Shown: positions 1 to 6,689 of the stretch, piece by piece | Numbering within the stretch: the stretch's first letter is position 1 | How the letters are laid out: each line of letters opens with the position of its first letter | Assembly: GCA_026390215.1 (NCBI GenBank) | Contig: JAPLGJ010000154.1 | Coordinates: 1 to 10,643, forward strand | Direction: 5' to 3' | DNA length: 10,643 nt | Source of the DNA: Caldisericota bacterium | Lineage (GTDB): Bacteria; Caldisericota; Caldisericia; Cryosericales; Cryosericaceae | Notes under the pieces: model-generated | The model's database searches: none | Seen by the model: only the letters and a program-made list of their open reading frames with translations | Told to the model about the DNA's origin: nothing | Made by a program: the position numbers and the translations under genes

Positions 1-5
1 TGACG

Positions 6-968
6 ATGGCCTCAGACGCCCCCCGCATCGCTGTCTTTGGTTCGTCACCAATTTCGGTACCGGTCTTCGATACCATCGGGCGCCGTTTCCACGTTGTCCT
101 TGCAGTTGTGTCAGAGGAGCCTCGCGTCCGCCGAGGCAAGCTCCTGGCGAATCCCGTACAAGACTGGGCACAGTCACACTCGATCCCAGTGCTCAACGGC
201 GCAGACACCGCCGGAGAGGTTCTGACACAGAGACTGCTCGATGACGCCATCGACATCCTCTTCCTCCTTTCCTACGGAAGACTCCTTCCGCAGGCTCTCC
301 TGGACGCACCGCGCATCGCTTCCATCAACCTGCACCCGTCTCCCTTGCCCAGGTATCGGGGGGCGGCTCCCATTGAACGCCAAATCATGGACGGTTGCAC
401 GCAGTCGGCGGTAAGTATCATTCGCATGAACGGCCTGCTGGACAGAGGTGAGGTTCTGGCTCAGGAACCGTTCACAATTGCTTGCTCGGACTACCGCGCC
501 GATGTCGAGGCGTCAATTGTGCGGGTAGGCACGCCACTCGCTCTGCACGTCTTCGACCAACTGCTGCACAGGTCAACAACGCCTCTGCAACAAACCGGCG
601 CGGGCTCCTACGCACGCAAGCTCAAGCGCGACGACGAGCTCATCGATTGGTCGCACTCCGTTGCACAGGTATACGACCTCATACGGGCTCTTTCCCCCGA
701 ACCAGGTGCGTCCACCTATCAGGCAACGGATCGGGTGAAGATCCTCAGGGCTACCCCTCAGCCCCCAGACCTTAAACTCCCCAAAGACGTCCCCTCCGGT
801 ATGCTCGCGTCAATTCTGCGCCGACGCGCGGCCGTCCGCTGTGGCGATGGGTGGCTTGAACTCCTGGAACTCCAGTTTCCCGGGAAGACACCCGCGTCGA
901 CAGCCGACCTCCTGAACGGCCGCCGTCTCCTCCCCGGAATTGTCCTCCGCCGAAACCCACCTGCCTAG
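6..968 (+). CDS. fmt: Methionyl-tRNA formyltransferase
   Basis: Transfers a formyl group from 10-formyltetrahydrofolate to Met-tRNAfMet in the cytoplasm, producing the initiator tRNA of bacterial translation. The 320-residue product has the usual length for Fmt. The hallmark segment INLHPSPLPRYRGAAPI spans residues 107-123. The catalytic triad of the formyltransferase fold is visible as N108, H110 and D146 (in LLDRG). The C-terminal tRNA-binding domain begins after SYARKLKRDDELIDW (201-215) and includes RALSPEPGAS (227-236). The N-terminal strand FGSSPISVPVF departs from the common F(M/A)GTPxFAVP form, and SPLP replaces the usual SLLP, so this is a somewhat divergent member. A TGA at 1-3, two bases before the ATG, may be the stop of an upstream gene; the ribosome-binding site lies outside the window. 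It is the only plus-strand gene here and converges on the recombinase gene. It depends on the folate one-carbon pool fed by GlyA (6690-7937). Confidence 0.96.
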   Translation: MASDAPRIAVFGSSPISVPVFDTIGRRFHVVLAVVSEEPRVRRGKLLANPVQDWAQSHSIPVLNGADTAGEVLTQRLLDDAIDILFLLSYGRLLPQALLDAPRIASINLHPSPLPRYRGAAPIERQIMDGCTQSAVSIIRMNGLLDRGEVLAQEPFTIACSDYRADVEASIVRVGTPLALHVFDQLLHRSTTPLQQTGAGSYARKLKRDDELIDWSHSVAQVYDLIRALSPEPGASTYQATDRVKILRATPQPPDLKLPKDVPSGMLASILRRRAAVRCGDGWLELLELQFPGKTPASTADLLNGRRLLPGIVLRRNPPA

Positions 969-996
969 ATTCGTCCCATCAGCAGTTAGGTCAAAG

Positions 997-1005
997 TTAT
1001 CCACA
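997..1005 (+). promoter_or_regulatory. DnaA box (TTATCCACA)
   Basis: TTATCCACA matches the DnaA-box consensus TTATNCACA at all positions. A degenerate relative, ACTTCCACA, sits at 1016-1024 and shares only the last six bases. One good box without a cluster or an AT-rich unwinding element does not make an origin. It could titrate DnaA, affect local transcription, or be a chance match. Confidence 0.45.
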
Positions 1006-1042
1006 GGTTGGTCCCACTTCCACAAAGATTGATTTGCGGTGA

Positions 1043-1072
1043 TTGGTTTGTCAGACCTTTTTGACAGGCCAA
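1043..1072. repeat. Inverted repeat: 11-base arms, 8-base centre
   Basis: Arms 1043-1053 (TTGGTTTGTCA) and 1062-1072 (TGACAGGCCAA) pair at 9 of 11 positions, the other two being T-G, around an 8-base centre (GACCTTTT). In plus-strand RNA all 11 positions can pair, counting G-U wobbles. A competing shorter hairpin, GGTTT-gtc-AGACC at 1045-1057, is followed directly by T5 (1058-1062) and could be a weak terminator for fmt. The 11-8-11 geometry also resembles the core site of a tyrosine recombinase, and one is encoded about 300 bases away. The dyad is plain in the sequence; its role is inferred. Confidence 0.45.
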
Positions 1073-1362
1073 ACGGTGTCTGGTCAAGTCGGCGGAGGAA
1101 ATTGAGGTTGCTCCATGGACGTGGGTGACTTGGACCTTCGCCTTCTCTGCAGACTGGTCATTCCCCTCTCACTGCCTGGATCATCTCAATTCCGGGGGCA
1201 ATGCATGTACGAAAGGGCGGCTCCAGGTGCCAACTCACGTGAGCGCGCCGAGTTTCACCACATCCAACGGGATTTCAGGCGTTTTTCGGCCATCTGACTC
1301 ACAATAGTACGTCTCGTGAATCCAAATCTCTTCCTAGGGTCACTTTTCTGCGTGCACAGAGT

Positions 1363-1398
1363 GCTGAGGAACCGTCAGATCTTGATGGTGTCCTCAGC
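1363..1398. terminator. Hairpin over the recombinase stop codon, possible terminator
   Basis: GCTGAGGA (1363-1370) and TCCTCAGC (1391-1398) are perfect 8-base inverted repeats. Inside them 1371-1377 pairs with 1383-1389, with one unpaired G at 1390 and a 5-base loop (1378-1382). The stem therefore has 15 pairs, one a G-T at 1374/1386. It contains the recombinase stop codon (1375-1377). In plus-strand RNA that odd pair is a tolerated G-U; in minus-strand RNA it becomes C-A, so the hairpin is slightly better in transcripts coming from fmt. No T-run follows on either strand, so it is not a canonical intrinsic terminator. It may be a 3'-end stabilising structure or a Rho-linked end. Confidence 0.4.
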
Positions 1399-2310
1399 GG
1401 CATGTTCCAGCCGGTCGGTTGTGTGGACGTAGATCTGTGTCGTCGTGATATTCTGGTGCCGGAGTGTGTCCCGCACCTGTTCTATCGTGGCGCCGTTCTG
1501 GAGGGCCATAGTGGCGAAGGTATGTCGTAGCGAGTGCGCGGAAATGCGTGAGGAGTACACCCCGATTCCCAGGAGCTTCTGTTTCACTTCGAAACGCAGA
1601 GTCTTCGTGGTGATCCGCCTGTCCTTGTTGTTGTTGCTGTGTGACACGAACAGCGCTGCCCGGGGATCGGTGCAGCGGCGTACCGCAAGGTAGCGGGCTA
1701 TCGGCTCGTATGCCTCTCGCGTCAGGACGACGAAATCGTCCTTCGCGTCCTTGCCTTTGCTGCGCACGTACAGGAGTGTGGCGTTGGACGTCTGACGAAT
1801 ATCGCCAACGTCGGAGCCAACGACTTCCATCGTACGAAGGCCAGTTCGAAGCATTAAGTTGATCATGGCGAAGTCGCGCAAGCCGATGATGTCGCTCGTG
1901 TCGATGGAACTCAACAGATCGCGCGCCTGCCGCAGGGTAAGCGGATCGCGGTTGAACCCGTACGAACGCTTGAACCCTTTGAGGCCTGCGGACACGTCGG
2001 GATAGATACGGTTTGACTCGAGATACTTGAAGAACTGGCGGACCGAGGTCAGGTACAGATTTCCCGTCCGTGGCGATAGTCCCTCGGCCAGCAGGTGGCT
2101 CTTATACTGGACAATATCTGTCTTCGTCAGGTAGCCGACGCCGCCAGCAGCCTCTCGAAGCGACATGAACTCCTTGAACCGCTTGAGCGCACGGCGATAC
2201 ACCAGCTTGCTCATAATGCCGACATCCTGTGCCAGCAGGAAGCTCTCGATCAGCTGGTCGAGATTCGCCGCCAGCGTTCCTGCGGGCTGTCGCGGCGTGA
2301 TCTCCTTCAT
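1375..2310 (-). CDS. Tyrosine recombinase, XerC/XerD type
   Basis: A site-specific recombinase that cuts and rejoins DNA through a 3'-phosphotyrosine link. The 311-residue product has the two-domain Xer plan: an N-terminal SAM-like core-binding domain (about 10-105) and a catalytic domain (about 120-311). The active-site set is complete: R159 (TGLRTMEV), K185 or K187 (SKGKDAK), H259 and R262 (SAHSLRH), H285 (LRHQNI), and nucleophile Y294 (TQIYVHT). The spacing of the last four matches E. coli XerD (H244, R247, H270, Y279). R284 replaces the usual glycine of the LGH motif. I chose ATG 2310 because it overlaps the upstream stop as ATGA; the longer in-frame reading to 2409 lies inside the upstream gene. 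The SD is weak (GGA), consistent with translational coupling. It may be the chromosome-dimer recombinase or a phage/element-type integrase; no phage genes adjoin it, so a resident Xer seems likelier, but XerC and XerD cannot be told apart by eye. Confidence 0.9.
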   Translation of the reverse strand: MKEITPRQPAGTLAANLDQLIESFLLAQDVGIMSKLVYRRALKRFKEFMSLREAAGGVGYLTKTDIVQYKSHLLAEGLSPRTGNLYLTSVRQFFKYLESNRIYPDVSAGLKGFKRSYGFNRDPLTLRQARDLLSSIDTSDIIGLRDFAMINLMLRTGLRTMEVVGSDVGDIRQTSNATLLYVRSKGKDAKDDFVVLTREAYEPIARYLAVRRCTDPRAALFVSHSNNNKDRRITTKTLRFEVKQKLLGIGVYSSRISAHSLRHTFATMALQNGATIEQVRDTLRHQNITTTQIYVHTTDRLEHAAEDTIKI

Positions 2311-2657
2311 GTTTCCGTGGAGCAGTCGCCTCCGGCTGGGTCGGCCGGAGTGTCCGTGACAATGCCGGCGCTCTTGAGAGCATCTTCCTTGATCATGGAG
2401 GGCTCCCACGGAGGATCGAACACGAGATCCACCCGGACGTTCCGCACTCCCGCCACCGTCCGGACTCCCTGTTCAGCCTGCTGGAGCAAGTAGCCACTCA
2501 TCGGACACTGTGGAGCAGTCATGGTCATGCGGACCGTGACATCCCCGTCGCCGGTGACCTCCACCCCATAGATCAGTCCGAGATCAACGATGTTGATTGG
2601 AATTTCGGGGTCGTAGACAGCTCGCAGGGCGTCAACAATCTGCTCTTGTTCTATCAT
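2307..2657 (-). CDS. MIP18/DUF59 family metal-sulfur cluster assembly protein (SufT/PaaD-like)
   Basis: A small cytoplasmic protein of the family that includes SufT, PaaD and eukaryotic MIP18 (CIAO2), which help load Fe-S clusters onto client proteins. The 116 residues carry DPEIP (16-20) followed by NIVDLGLIY (22-30), the conserved cysteine C51 in TAPQCPMSG, and VDLVFDPPW (76-84), all hallmarks of the domain. A tail of about 25 residues after the domain is rich in D, P, G and T and carries an extra cysteine (C112). A strong SD, GGAGG, lies 8 bases before ATG 2657, inside the last codons of murA; the gap to the murA stop is 3 bases. Its stop overlaps the recombinase start by 4 bases. MiaB at the right edge is an Fe-S enzyme and a conceivable client, but nothing in the sequence links them directly. 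The family call is firm; the exact role is not. Confidence 0.9.
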   Translation of the reverse strand: MIEQEQIVDALRAVYDPEIPINIVDLGLIYGVEVTGDGDVTVRMTMTAPQCPMSGYLLQQAEQGVRTVAGVRNVRVDLVFDPPWEPSMIKEDALKSAGIVTDTPADPAGGDCSTET

Positions 2658-2660
2658 GGT

Positions 2661-3938
2661 CTATGCCTCCGGTTGCGTGACACGAGTCACGTGTGCACCC
2701 AGTTGAAACAGCTTGCCGTCGAGCGCTTCGTATCCCCTGTCGATATGATGGATGGATCGTACGGTGGTCGTGCCATGCGCTGCAAGGCCGGCGAGCACCA
2801 GGGCGGCACCGCCCCGCAGATCCTTTGCCTGGACCGTCGCCGAGTTCAGCGCCTCAACACCCTCGATAATGGCCGTCTCTTCCGATACCTTGATGCGGGC
2901 ACCCATGCGTTCGAGCTCGAGGATGGCACCGAACCTGTTTTCGAAGATACTCTCCACAACGACCGAATTGCCATGCGCCAAGGTCAGATACGCGGTCATC
3001 TGAGGCTGGGCATCCGTCGGATACCCCGGGAATGTCAGCGTACGGATATCCGTCGACCGATATTCTGGAACGCCCTTGACAACGACGGCATCATCCCCCT
3101 CGACCTCCACGACCGCGCCGGTCTCTCGCAGCTTGGCGATGATCGACCAGATGTGACGGGCGTCGATACCCGAGATGGTAGCCTCGCCCTGCGTAATGGC
3201 GGTAGCCATCATCAGTGTCGAAGCTTCGATGCGGTCGCCGATGATACGATGCGAGGCACCGTGCAGCTCAGCGACACCTTCGACACGAAATCCGAATGGG
3301 AACACGGGCACGATGCGACCGCCCGCCTTGTTGAGAAAGGAGATGAGGTCATACACCTCCGGCTCCTGGGCTGCATTGAACACACGTGTCGTACCTTCGG
3401 CAAGAGCAGCTGCCAGCAGGAGGTTCTCGGTCGCGCCTACGCTCGGAAAGTCAAGGTAGACGTCGCACGCCTTGAGAGCCGGGGCCAGACCGATCAGGTA
3501 GCCGTCTTTCCACTCGAACTGCGTGCCCATGGCTCGCAGACCCTTGATGTGAAGATCGATGGGTCGAGCACCAATACTGCAGCCACCCAGCGATGGGAGC
3601 ATGGCCCTGTGCTCGCGCCCAAGCAGTGCTCCTACCAGTGTCTGCGTCCCGCGCAAATTGTAGCCATTGGTGTTCTCGACGCGCGTCTCAATCGGACCAC
3701 GCGTGTCGAGCACCAGCTCTCCATCAATGAAGGAAACCAGTTTGACGCCCATCGCCTGGATAAGGGTGAGGAGAGACTGGAGGTCACTGATGTCCGGGAC
3801 ATTCTGGAAGCTGACAACGTCGCGGACAGCAATCGCAGCCGCCACCAGCGGCAGGATCGAGTTCTTGGCACCGCTGCAGCGGACCGAACCGTGGAGCGAG
3901 TTCCCTCCCTCGATGAGAAAGCTCTGTTCCGTGGTCAT
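2661..3938 (-). CDS. murA: UDP-N-acetylglucosamine 1-carboxyvinyltransferase
   Basis: Catalyses the first committed step of peptidoglycan synthesis, moving enolpyruvyl from PEP onto UDP-GlcNAc in the cytoplasm. At 425 residues it is of normal length. Visible family signatures are the N-terminal K25-N26 (SGAKNSILP), C120 in LGGCSIGARPIDLH (equivalent to E. coli C115, the residue attacked by fosfomycin), DFPSVGATENLLLAAA (163-178), D309 in FPGYPTDAQ (catalytic D305 in E. coli), and R377 in DLRGGAALVLAG. The cysteine form predicts fosfomycin sensitivity rather than the Cys-to-Asp resistant form. A strong SD (GAGGAGGG) precedes ATG 3938 and overlaps the 12-base gap after wecB. Its place directly after wecB puts two UDP-GlcNAc-consuming steps under the same transcript. 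Confidence 0.97.
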   Translation of the reverse strand: MTTEQSFLIEGGNSLHGSVRCSGAKNSILPLVAAAIAVRDVVSFQNVPDISDLQSLLTLIQAMGVKLVSFIDGELVLDTRGPIETRVENTNGYNLRGTQTLVGALLGREHRAMLPSLGGCSIGARPIDLHIKGLRAMGTQFEWKDGYLIGLAPALKACDVYLDFPSVGATENLLLAAALAEGTTRVFNAAQEPEVYDLISFLNKAGGRIVPVFPFGFRVEGVAELHGASHRIIGDRIEASTLMMATAITQGEATISGIDARHIWSIIAKLRETGAVVEVEGDDAVVVKGVPEYRSTDIRTLTFPGYPTDAQPQMTAYLTLAHGNSVVVESIFENRFGAILELERMGARIKVSEETAIIEGVEALNSATVQAKDLRGGAALVLAGLAAHGTTTVRSIHHIDRGYEALDGKLFQLGAHVTRVTQPEA

Positions 3939-3950
3939 ACGTTACCCTCC

Positions 3951-5063
3951 TCAGTGAGTTGCATTGAGATAGTCGTCGATGCAAGTGAGTATCTGCGCTG
4001 CGGTTGTTCCATCGCCATACGGGTTGACTCCATCCGCGGCCTGAATCGCAAAACCACTTGCCGCAAGCTGCTCGAACGACGAGACGATCAGGTCCTTGTC
4101 CTGGCCGACCAGCTTGACCCAGCCGCTTGCCACGGCCTCGGGACGCTCGGTGACCTCACGAAGCAGGAGCATCGGCTTGTGCAGCGTCACCGATTCTTCC
4201 TGAATCCCACCCGAGTCGCTGAGAACGGCGGCACAGTGTTCAAGCATATACAGGAAATCGAAGTAGGGAAGAGGGTCGGTGAGCATGACGTTCGGCAGGT
4301 CTGACGCAATCCCGAACACCGTTTCACGTACAACCGGGTTGAGATGTACCGGAAAGACGAACGTCAATTCCGGATGCAAACTGGACAGCTTCACGAGGGC
4401 GTCTGAGAAGATCGCGATGCCGGTATCCCAGTTCTCGCGACGGTGTGCCGTCATGATCACGATAGGGCTGTCGCGCCGAACTCTCGACATGATGTCCGGA
4501 GCACGCAGGTGGGGCAAGGCCATGCGCACGGCGTCCACGATTGAGTTCCCAACGACGTCGATCCTGCTCTTGTCGATACCTGATTGCAGAAGATTCTTCC
4601 TGGCCTCGTCAGTGGGCGCGAAGCAGAGGTCAGAGATCTGATCTGTAAGCATGCGGTTCACTTCTTCGGGGAAGGGGCTGAACTTCTGATGGGACCTGAG
4701 TCCTGCCTCGACATGACCCACAGGGACCTTGACGTAGGTCGCCGCGAGAGCTCCCATGAACGTCGTGGTCGTGTCGCCGTGAACCAGGACCATGTCCGGC
4801 TGCAGTTCATCCAGTGCATCGGAAATCTGCGTTACCAGCGCGGCCGTCAGGTAGGGAAGTGTCTGGCGCTGCTTCATGACGTTAAGGTCTCGCCACACTG
4901 CTATCTCGAACACGTGCACCACGTCGTCCAGCATCTGCATGTGCTGGCCTGTCAGAAGCACATGACTGTCGAACCGCGGATCGGTCTCCAGCGCCTTGAC
5001 GATGGGCGCCATCTTGATCGCCTCAGGGCGCGTACCGAAGATGGACAGGATGTGTCGACGCAT
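3951..5063 (-). CDS. wecB: UDP-N-acetylglucosamine 2-epimerase, non-hydrolysing
   Basis: Interconverts UDP-GlcNAc and UDP-ManNAc, supplying ManNAc units for teichoic-acid linkage units, enterobacterial-type antigens or other surface polymers. The 370-residue protein has the GT-B-like fold markers GTRPEAIKMAP (10-20), GQHMQMLD (39-46), LVHGDTTTTF (93-102, D97), GHVEAGLRS (116-124, E119), FPEEVNRMLTDQISDL (131-146), TAHRRENW (205-212, H207) and LSDSGGIQEE (281-290). Charged residues matching the E. coli catalytic set (D95, E117, E131, H213) are present. GQHMQML falls where Bacillus-type enzymes bind allosteric UDP-GlcNAc. ATG 5063 was chosen because it starts one base after the upstream stop (TGA-A-ATG) and directly precedes the conserved first strand; an in-frame reading further upstream lies within the neighbouring gene. 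A GGGAG about 12 bases back may serve as SD, with coupling likely. The Bacillota name is mnaA. Confidence 0.95.
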   Translation of the reverse strand: MRRHILSIFGTRPEAIKMAPIVKALETDPRFDSHVLLTGQHMQMLDDVVHVFEIAVWRDLNVMKQRQTLPYLTAALVTQISDALDELQPDMVLVHGDTTTTFMGALAATYVKVPVGHVEAGLRSHQKFSPFPEEVNRMLTDQISDLCFAPTDEARKNLLQSGIDKSRIDVVGNSIVDAVRMALPHLRAPDIMSRVRRDSPIVIMTAHRRENWDTGIAIFSDALVKLSSLHPELTFVFPVHLNPVVRETVFGIASDLPNVMLTDPLPYFDFLYMLEHCAAVLSDSGGIQEESVTLHKPMLLLREVTERPEAVASGWVKLVGQDKDLIVSSFEQLAASGFAIQAADGVNPYGDGTTAAQILTCIDDYLNATH

Positions 5064-5064
5064 T

Positions 5065-6045
5065 TCAGCGGACTCCCAGAAGGGCGATGGCCAGCCCAAT
5101 CGAGCAGAGCACGAACGTCACCAGGTAGTACAGCGTCGTAATGCGTCGCTGGCTCCACCCCCGGAACAGCAGCAGATAGTGGAAATGTCCATTGTCTCCC
5201 TCCATGGGAGATCGGTGCTTGGCTGCCCGACGGAAAATGCTCGAGAGCGTTTCGGCGATGGGAATGCCAAGCGCGAAGACCGACACGATCAGCATGACCG
5301 TTGTCGGCAGTTTGAGGGCGCCGTAGACGGACAGGCTCGCGATCATGAATCCAAGAAACTCGGACCCGGCATCTCCAAGAAACACTTTTGCCGGATTGTA
5401 GTTGAAGACGAGGAATCCCAGGACAGCACCAAGCAGCGCCACCAGGACGGCCCCCATGGTCGCCATGCCCTTGAGCGCCGCGAAGAAATACATGGCGAGG
5501 AGAATCAGCGCAGCGACGCCGCCCGCAAGGCCGTCCAGACCATCGATGAGGTTCAGCGCATTCGTGATCCCCACGATCCAGAAATAGGTAAGGACGATGC
5601 CACCGACGCCAAGCTCGAAGAATCCTCCATGCAGGAAGTTGGTGAACGCGGTCACACGGACTCCAAACGCGATGACGACGATTGCTGCCACTGATTGTAT
5701 CACCAGCTTCAGCAAGGCGGGGATATCAAACATGTCGTCCAGGAGCATGCCGATAAACACGATACCTCCACCGATAATGATCCCCTTCAACTGCATCGTG
5801 AGTGAATCGAAGAAGAACACGGACACGATGAAGGCGATCACGATCGCGATGCCACCAGTGCGGGGAGTCACCTCCCGATTCACCCTGCGCCGCCGCCCAC
5901 CGATGTCCGCCTCAGTACTTGCGGCTGGCTTGTCGGTGATGCCGAAGCGCAGCCCAAGTTTCATGAAGACTGGGGTCAACACGAGACTCAGCGCCAGAGC
6001 TACGAGAAACGACCAGAGCTGTGCCTGTGTAATCACAAGGTGCAT
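5065..6045 (-). CDS. Undecaprenyl-phosphate GlcNAc-1-phosphate transferase-like (WecA/TagO/MraY superfamily)
   Basis: A polytopic membrane enzyme, 326 residues with about ten hydrophobic segments, predicted to move a sugar-1-phosphate from a UDP-sugar onto undecaprenyl phosphate at the cytoplasmic face. Motifs in order: VTPRTGGIAI (59-68, WecA/TagO form), LLDDMFDIPALLKL (101-114, the Mg-binding DD pair at 103-104), NALNLIDGLDGLAGG (162-176), FNYNPAKVFLGDAGSEFLG (214-232, D225), and HRSPMEGDNGHFHY (277-290). The final motif is unusual: TagO/WecA proteins normally read GHxHHR, whereas here the second of the paired histidines is tyrosine. Two other C-terminal features, PIAETLS (262-268) and FRGWSQRR (294-301), recall MraY (ETLS and KGW), while the N-terminal two-thirds is WecA/TagO-like. 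With wecB next door, UDP-GlcNAc is the likeliest substrate. Only three bases follow the upp stop; the SD is weak. Superfamily certain, exact substrate inferred. Confidence 0.88.
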   Translation of the reverse strand: MHLVITQAQLWSFLVALALSLVLTPVFMKLGLRFGITDKPAASTEADIGGRRRRVNREVTPRTGGIAIVIAFIVSVFFFDSLTMQLKGIIIGGGIVFIGMLLDDMFDIPALLKLVIQSVAAIVVIAFGVRVTAFTNFLHGGFFELGVGGIVLTYFWIVGITNALNLIDGLDGLAGGVAALILLAMYFFAALKGMATMGAVLVALLGAVLGFLVFNYNPAKVFLGDAGSEFLGFMIASLSVYGALKLPTTVMLIVSVFALGIPIAETLSSIFRRAAKHRSPMEGDNGHFHYLLLFRGWSQRRITTLYYLVTFVLCSIGLAIALLGVR

Positions 6046-6048
6046 GGA

Positions 6049-6681
6049 CTATTTTGTCCCGTATATCCTGTCCCCGGCATCCCCAAGACCGGGAAGAATG
6101 TATCCACTCTCGTTCAAGCGACGGTCAATCTCCAGAGTGACGATCTTCACGTCGGGATGCTCGCGCTGCAGCACCTCAATGCCTTCCGGCGCCGCAATGA
6201 GACAGCAGAAACAGATGCTGCGAGGATGCCGCTCCTTGACCAGGGCTATAGCCCTGGAGGCACTGCCTCCGGTTGCAAGCATCGGGTCCACGACAAACAC
6301 GTCTGACTCAGGAGTGCTCTCGGGAAGCTTGCAGTAGTATTGAACAGGTTGCAGAGTGTTCTCGTCTCTGAACAGACCGATGTGCCCCACCTTGGCGTGA
6401 GGAATCATGTCGAGCATTCCCTGAGCCATGACAAGCCCGGCCCGAAGCACCGGCACGATGGTGACTTCGTTTTCCAGTTCCTGCCCATCGTAGGACTCCA
6501 GCGGGGTCTCGATGGGGCACGCCTTGGTCCGCATGTTCCTGCATACCTCGTACGTCATGAGCCCGGCAAGTTCCTCTGCCAGCTGGCGGAAGTCCTTGTG
6601 CGTCGTGTTCTTGTTGCGAAGAAGGGTCAGCTTGTGTCGTATCAGCGGATGATTCAGCACCTGAACGTTAGGATAGTCCAT
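6049..6681 (-). CDS. upp: Uracil phosphoribosyltransferase
   Basis: Salvage enzyme making UMP from uracil and PRPP in the cytoplasm. The 210-residue product is the usual size. The PRPP-binding loop VDPMLATGGSAS (131-142) and the uracil-binding C-terminus YILPGLGDAGDRIYGTK (194-210) are clear, as are VPVLRAGLVMAQGM (76-89) and the N-terminal HPLIRHKLTLLRN. A good SD, AGGAG, lies just before ATG 6681, inside the 8-base gap after glyA. The glyA-upp pair is common in Bacillota. UMP made here can feed UTP and so the UDP-sugars used by the next three genes, though this metabolic link is inference. Confidence 0.97.
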   Translation of the reverse strand: MDYPNVQVLNHPLIRHKLTLLRNKNTTHKDFRQLAEELAGLMTYEVCRNMRTKACPIETPLESYDGQELENEVTIVPVLRAGLVMAQGMLDMIPHAKVGHIGLFRDENTLQPVQYYCKLPESTPESDVFVVDPMLATGGSASRAIALVKERHPRSICFCCLIAAPEGIEVLQREHPDVKIVTLEIDRRLNESGYILPGLGDAGDRIYGTK

Positions 6682-6689
6682 CAGCTCTC

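Larger units (their letters stand above)
969..1374. other. Intergenic region between convergent fmt and recombinase genes
   Basis: About 406 bases separate the fmt stop from the recombinase stop. I see no recognisable protein gene here. The stretch holds a consensus DnaA box (997-1005), a dyad with 11-base arms (1043-1072) that overlaps a weak terminator-like hairpin with a T5 tail (1045-1062), and a hairpin that runs into the end of the recombinase gene (1363-1398). A TTGACA at 1061-1066 looks like a -35 box, but 17 bases downstream there is only a poor -10 (TCAAGT). From about 1120 to 1355 nothing stands out. The gap is far longer than any other in this tightly packed window. Confidence 0.7.

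Noticed and set aside
1115..1297. A 60-codon frame in the fmt-recombinase gap with GAGG 7 bases before its ATG
   Set aside because: The product has no recognisable features, overlaps a second equally long frame (1125-1307), and lacks a convincing promoter (TTGACA at 1061 has no good -10). A genuine small protein cannot be excluded, but the support is too thin to call.
969..1374. Replication origin
   Set aside because: Only one good DnaA box, no cluster, no AT-rich element and no dnaA or dnaN nearby.
2311..2409. N-terminal extension of the recombinase reading frame
   Set aside because: It overlaps the coding end of the DUF59 gene on the same strand, is rich in R/H/G/S unlike a Xer N-terminus, and the ATGA overlap at 2310 gives a standard Xer length.
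2646..4304. A 552-codon open frame on the plus strand opposite murA and wecB
   Set aside because: It lies entirely antisense to two genes with full family motifs; its translation is rich in R, D and L with no recognisable domain, and there is no sign of a separate promoter. Long antisense frames are common in GC-rich DNA with biased third positions.
4996..5694. A 232-codon plus-strand frame opposite the WecA/TagO-like gene
   Set aside because: Antisense to a clear membrane-protein gene; the hydrophilic, R/D/H/Q-rich translation is what reversed hydrophobic codons produce.
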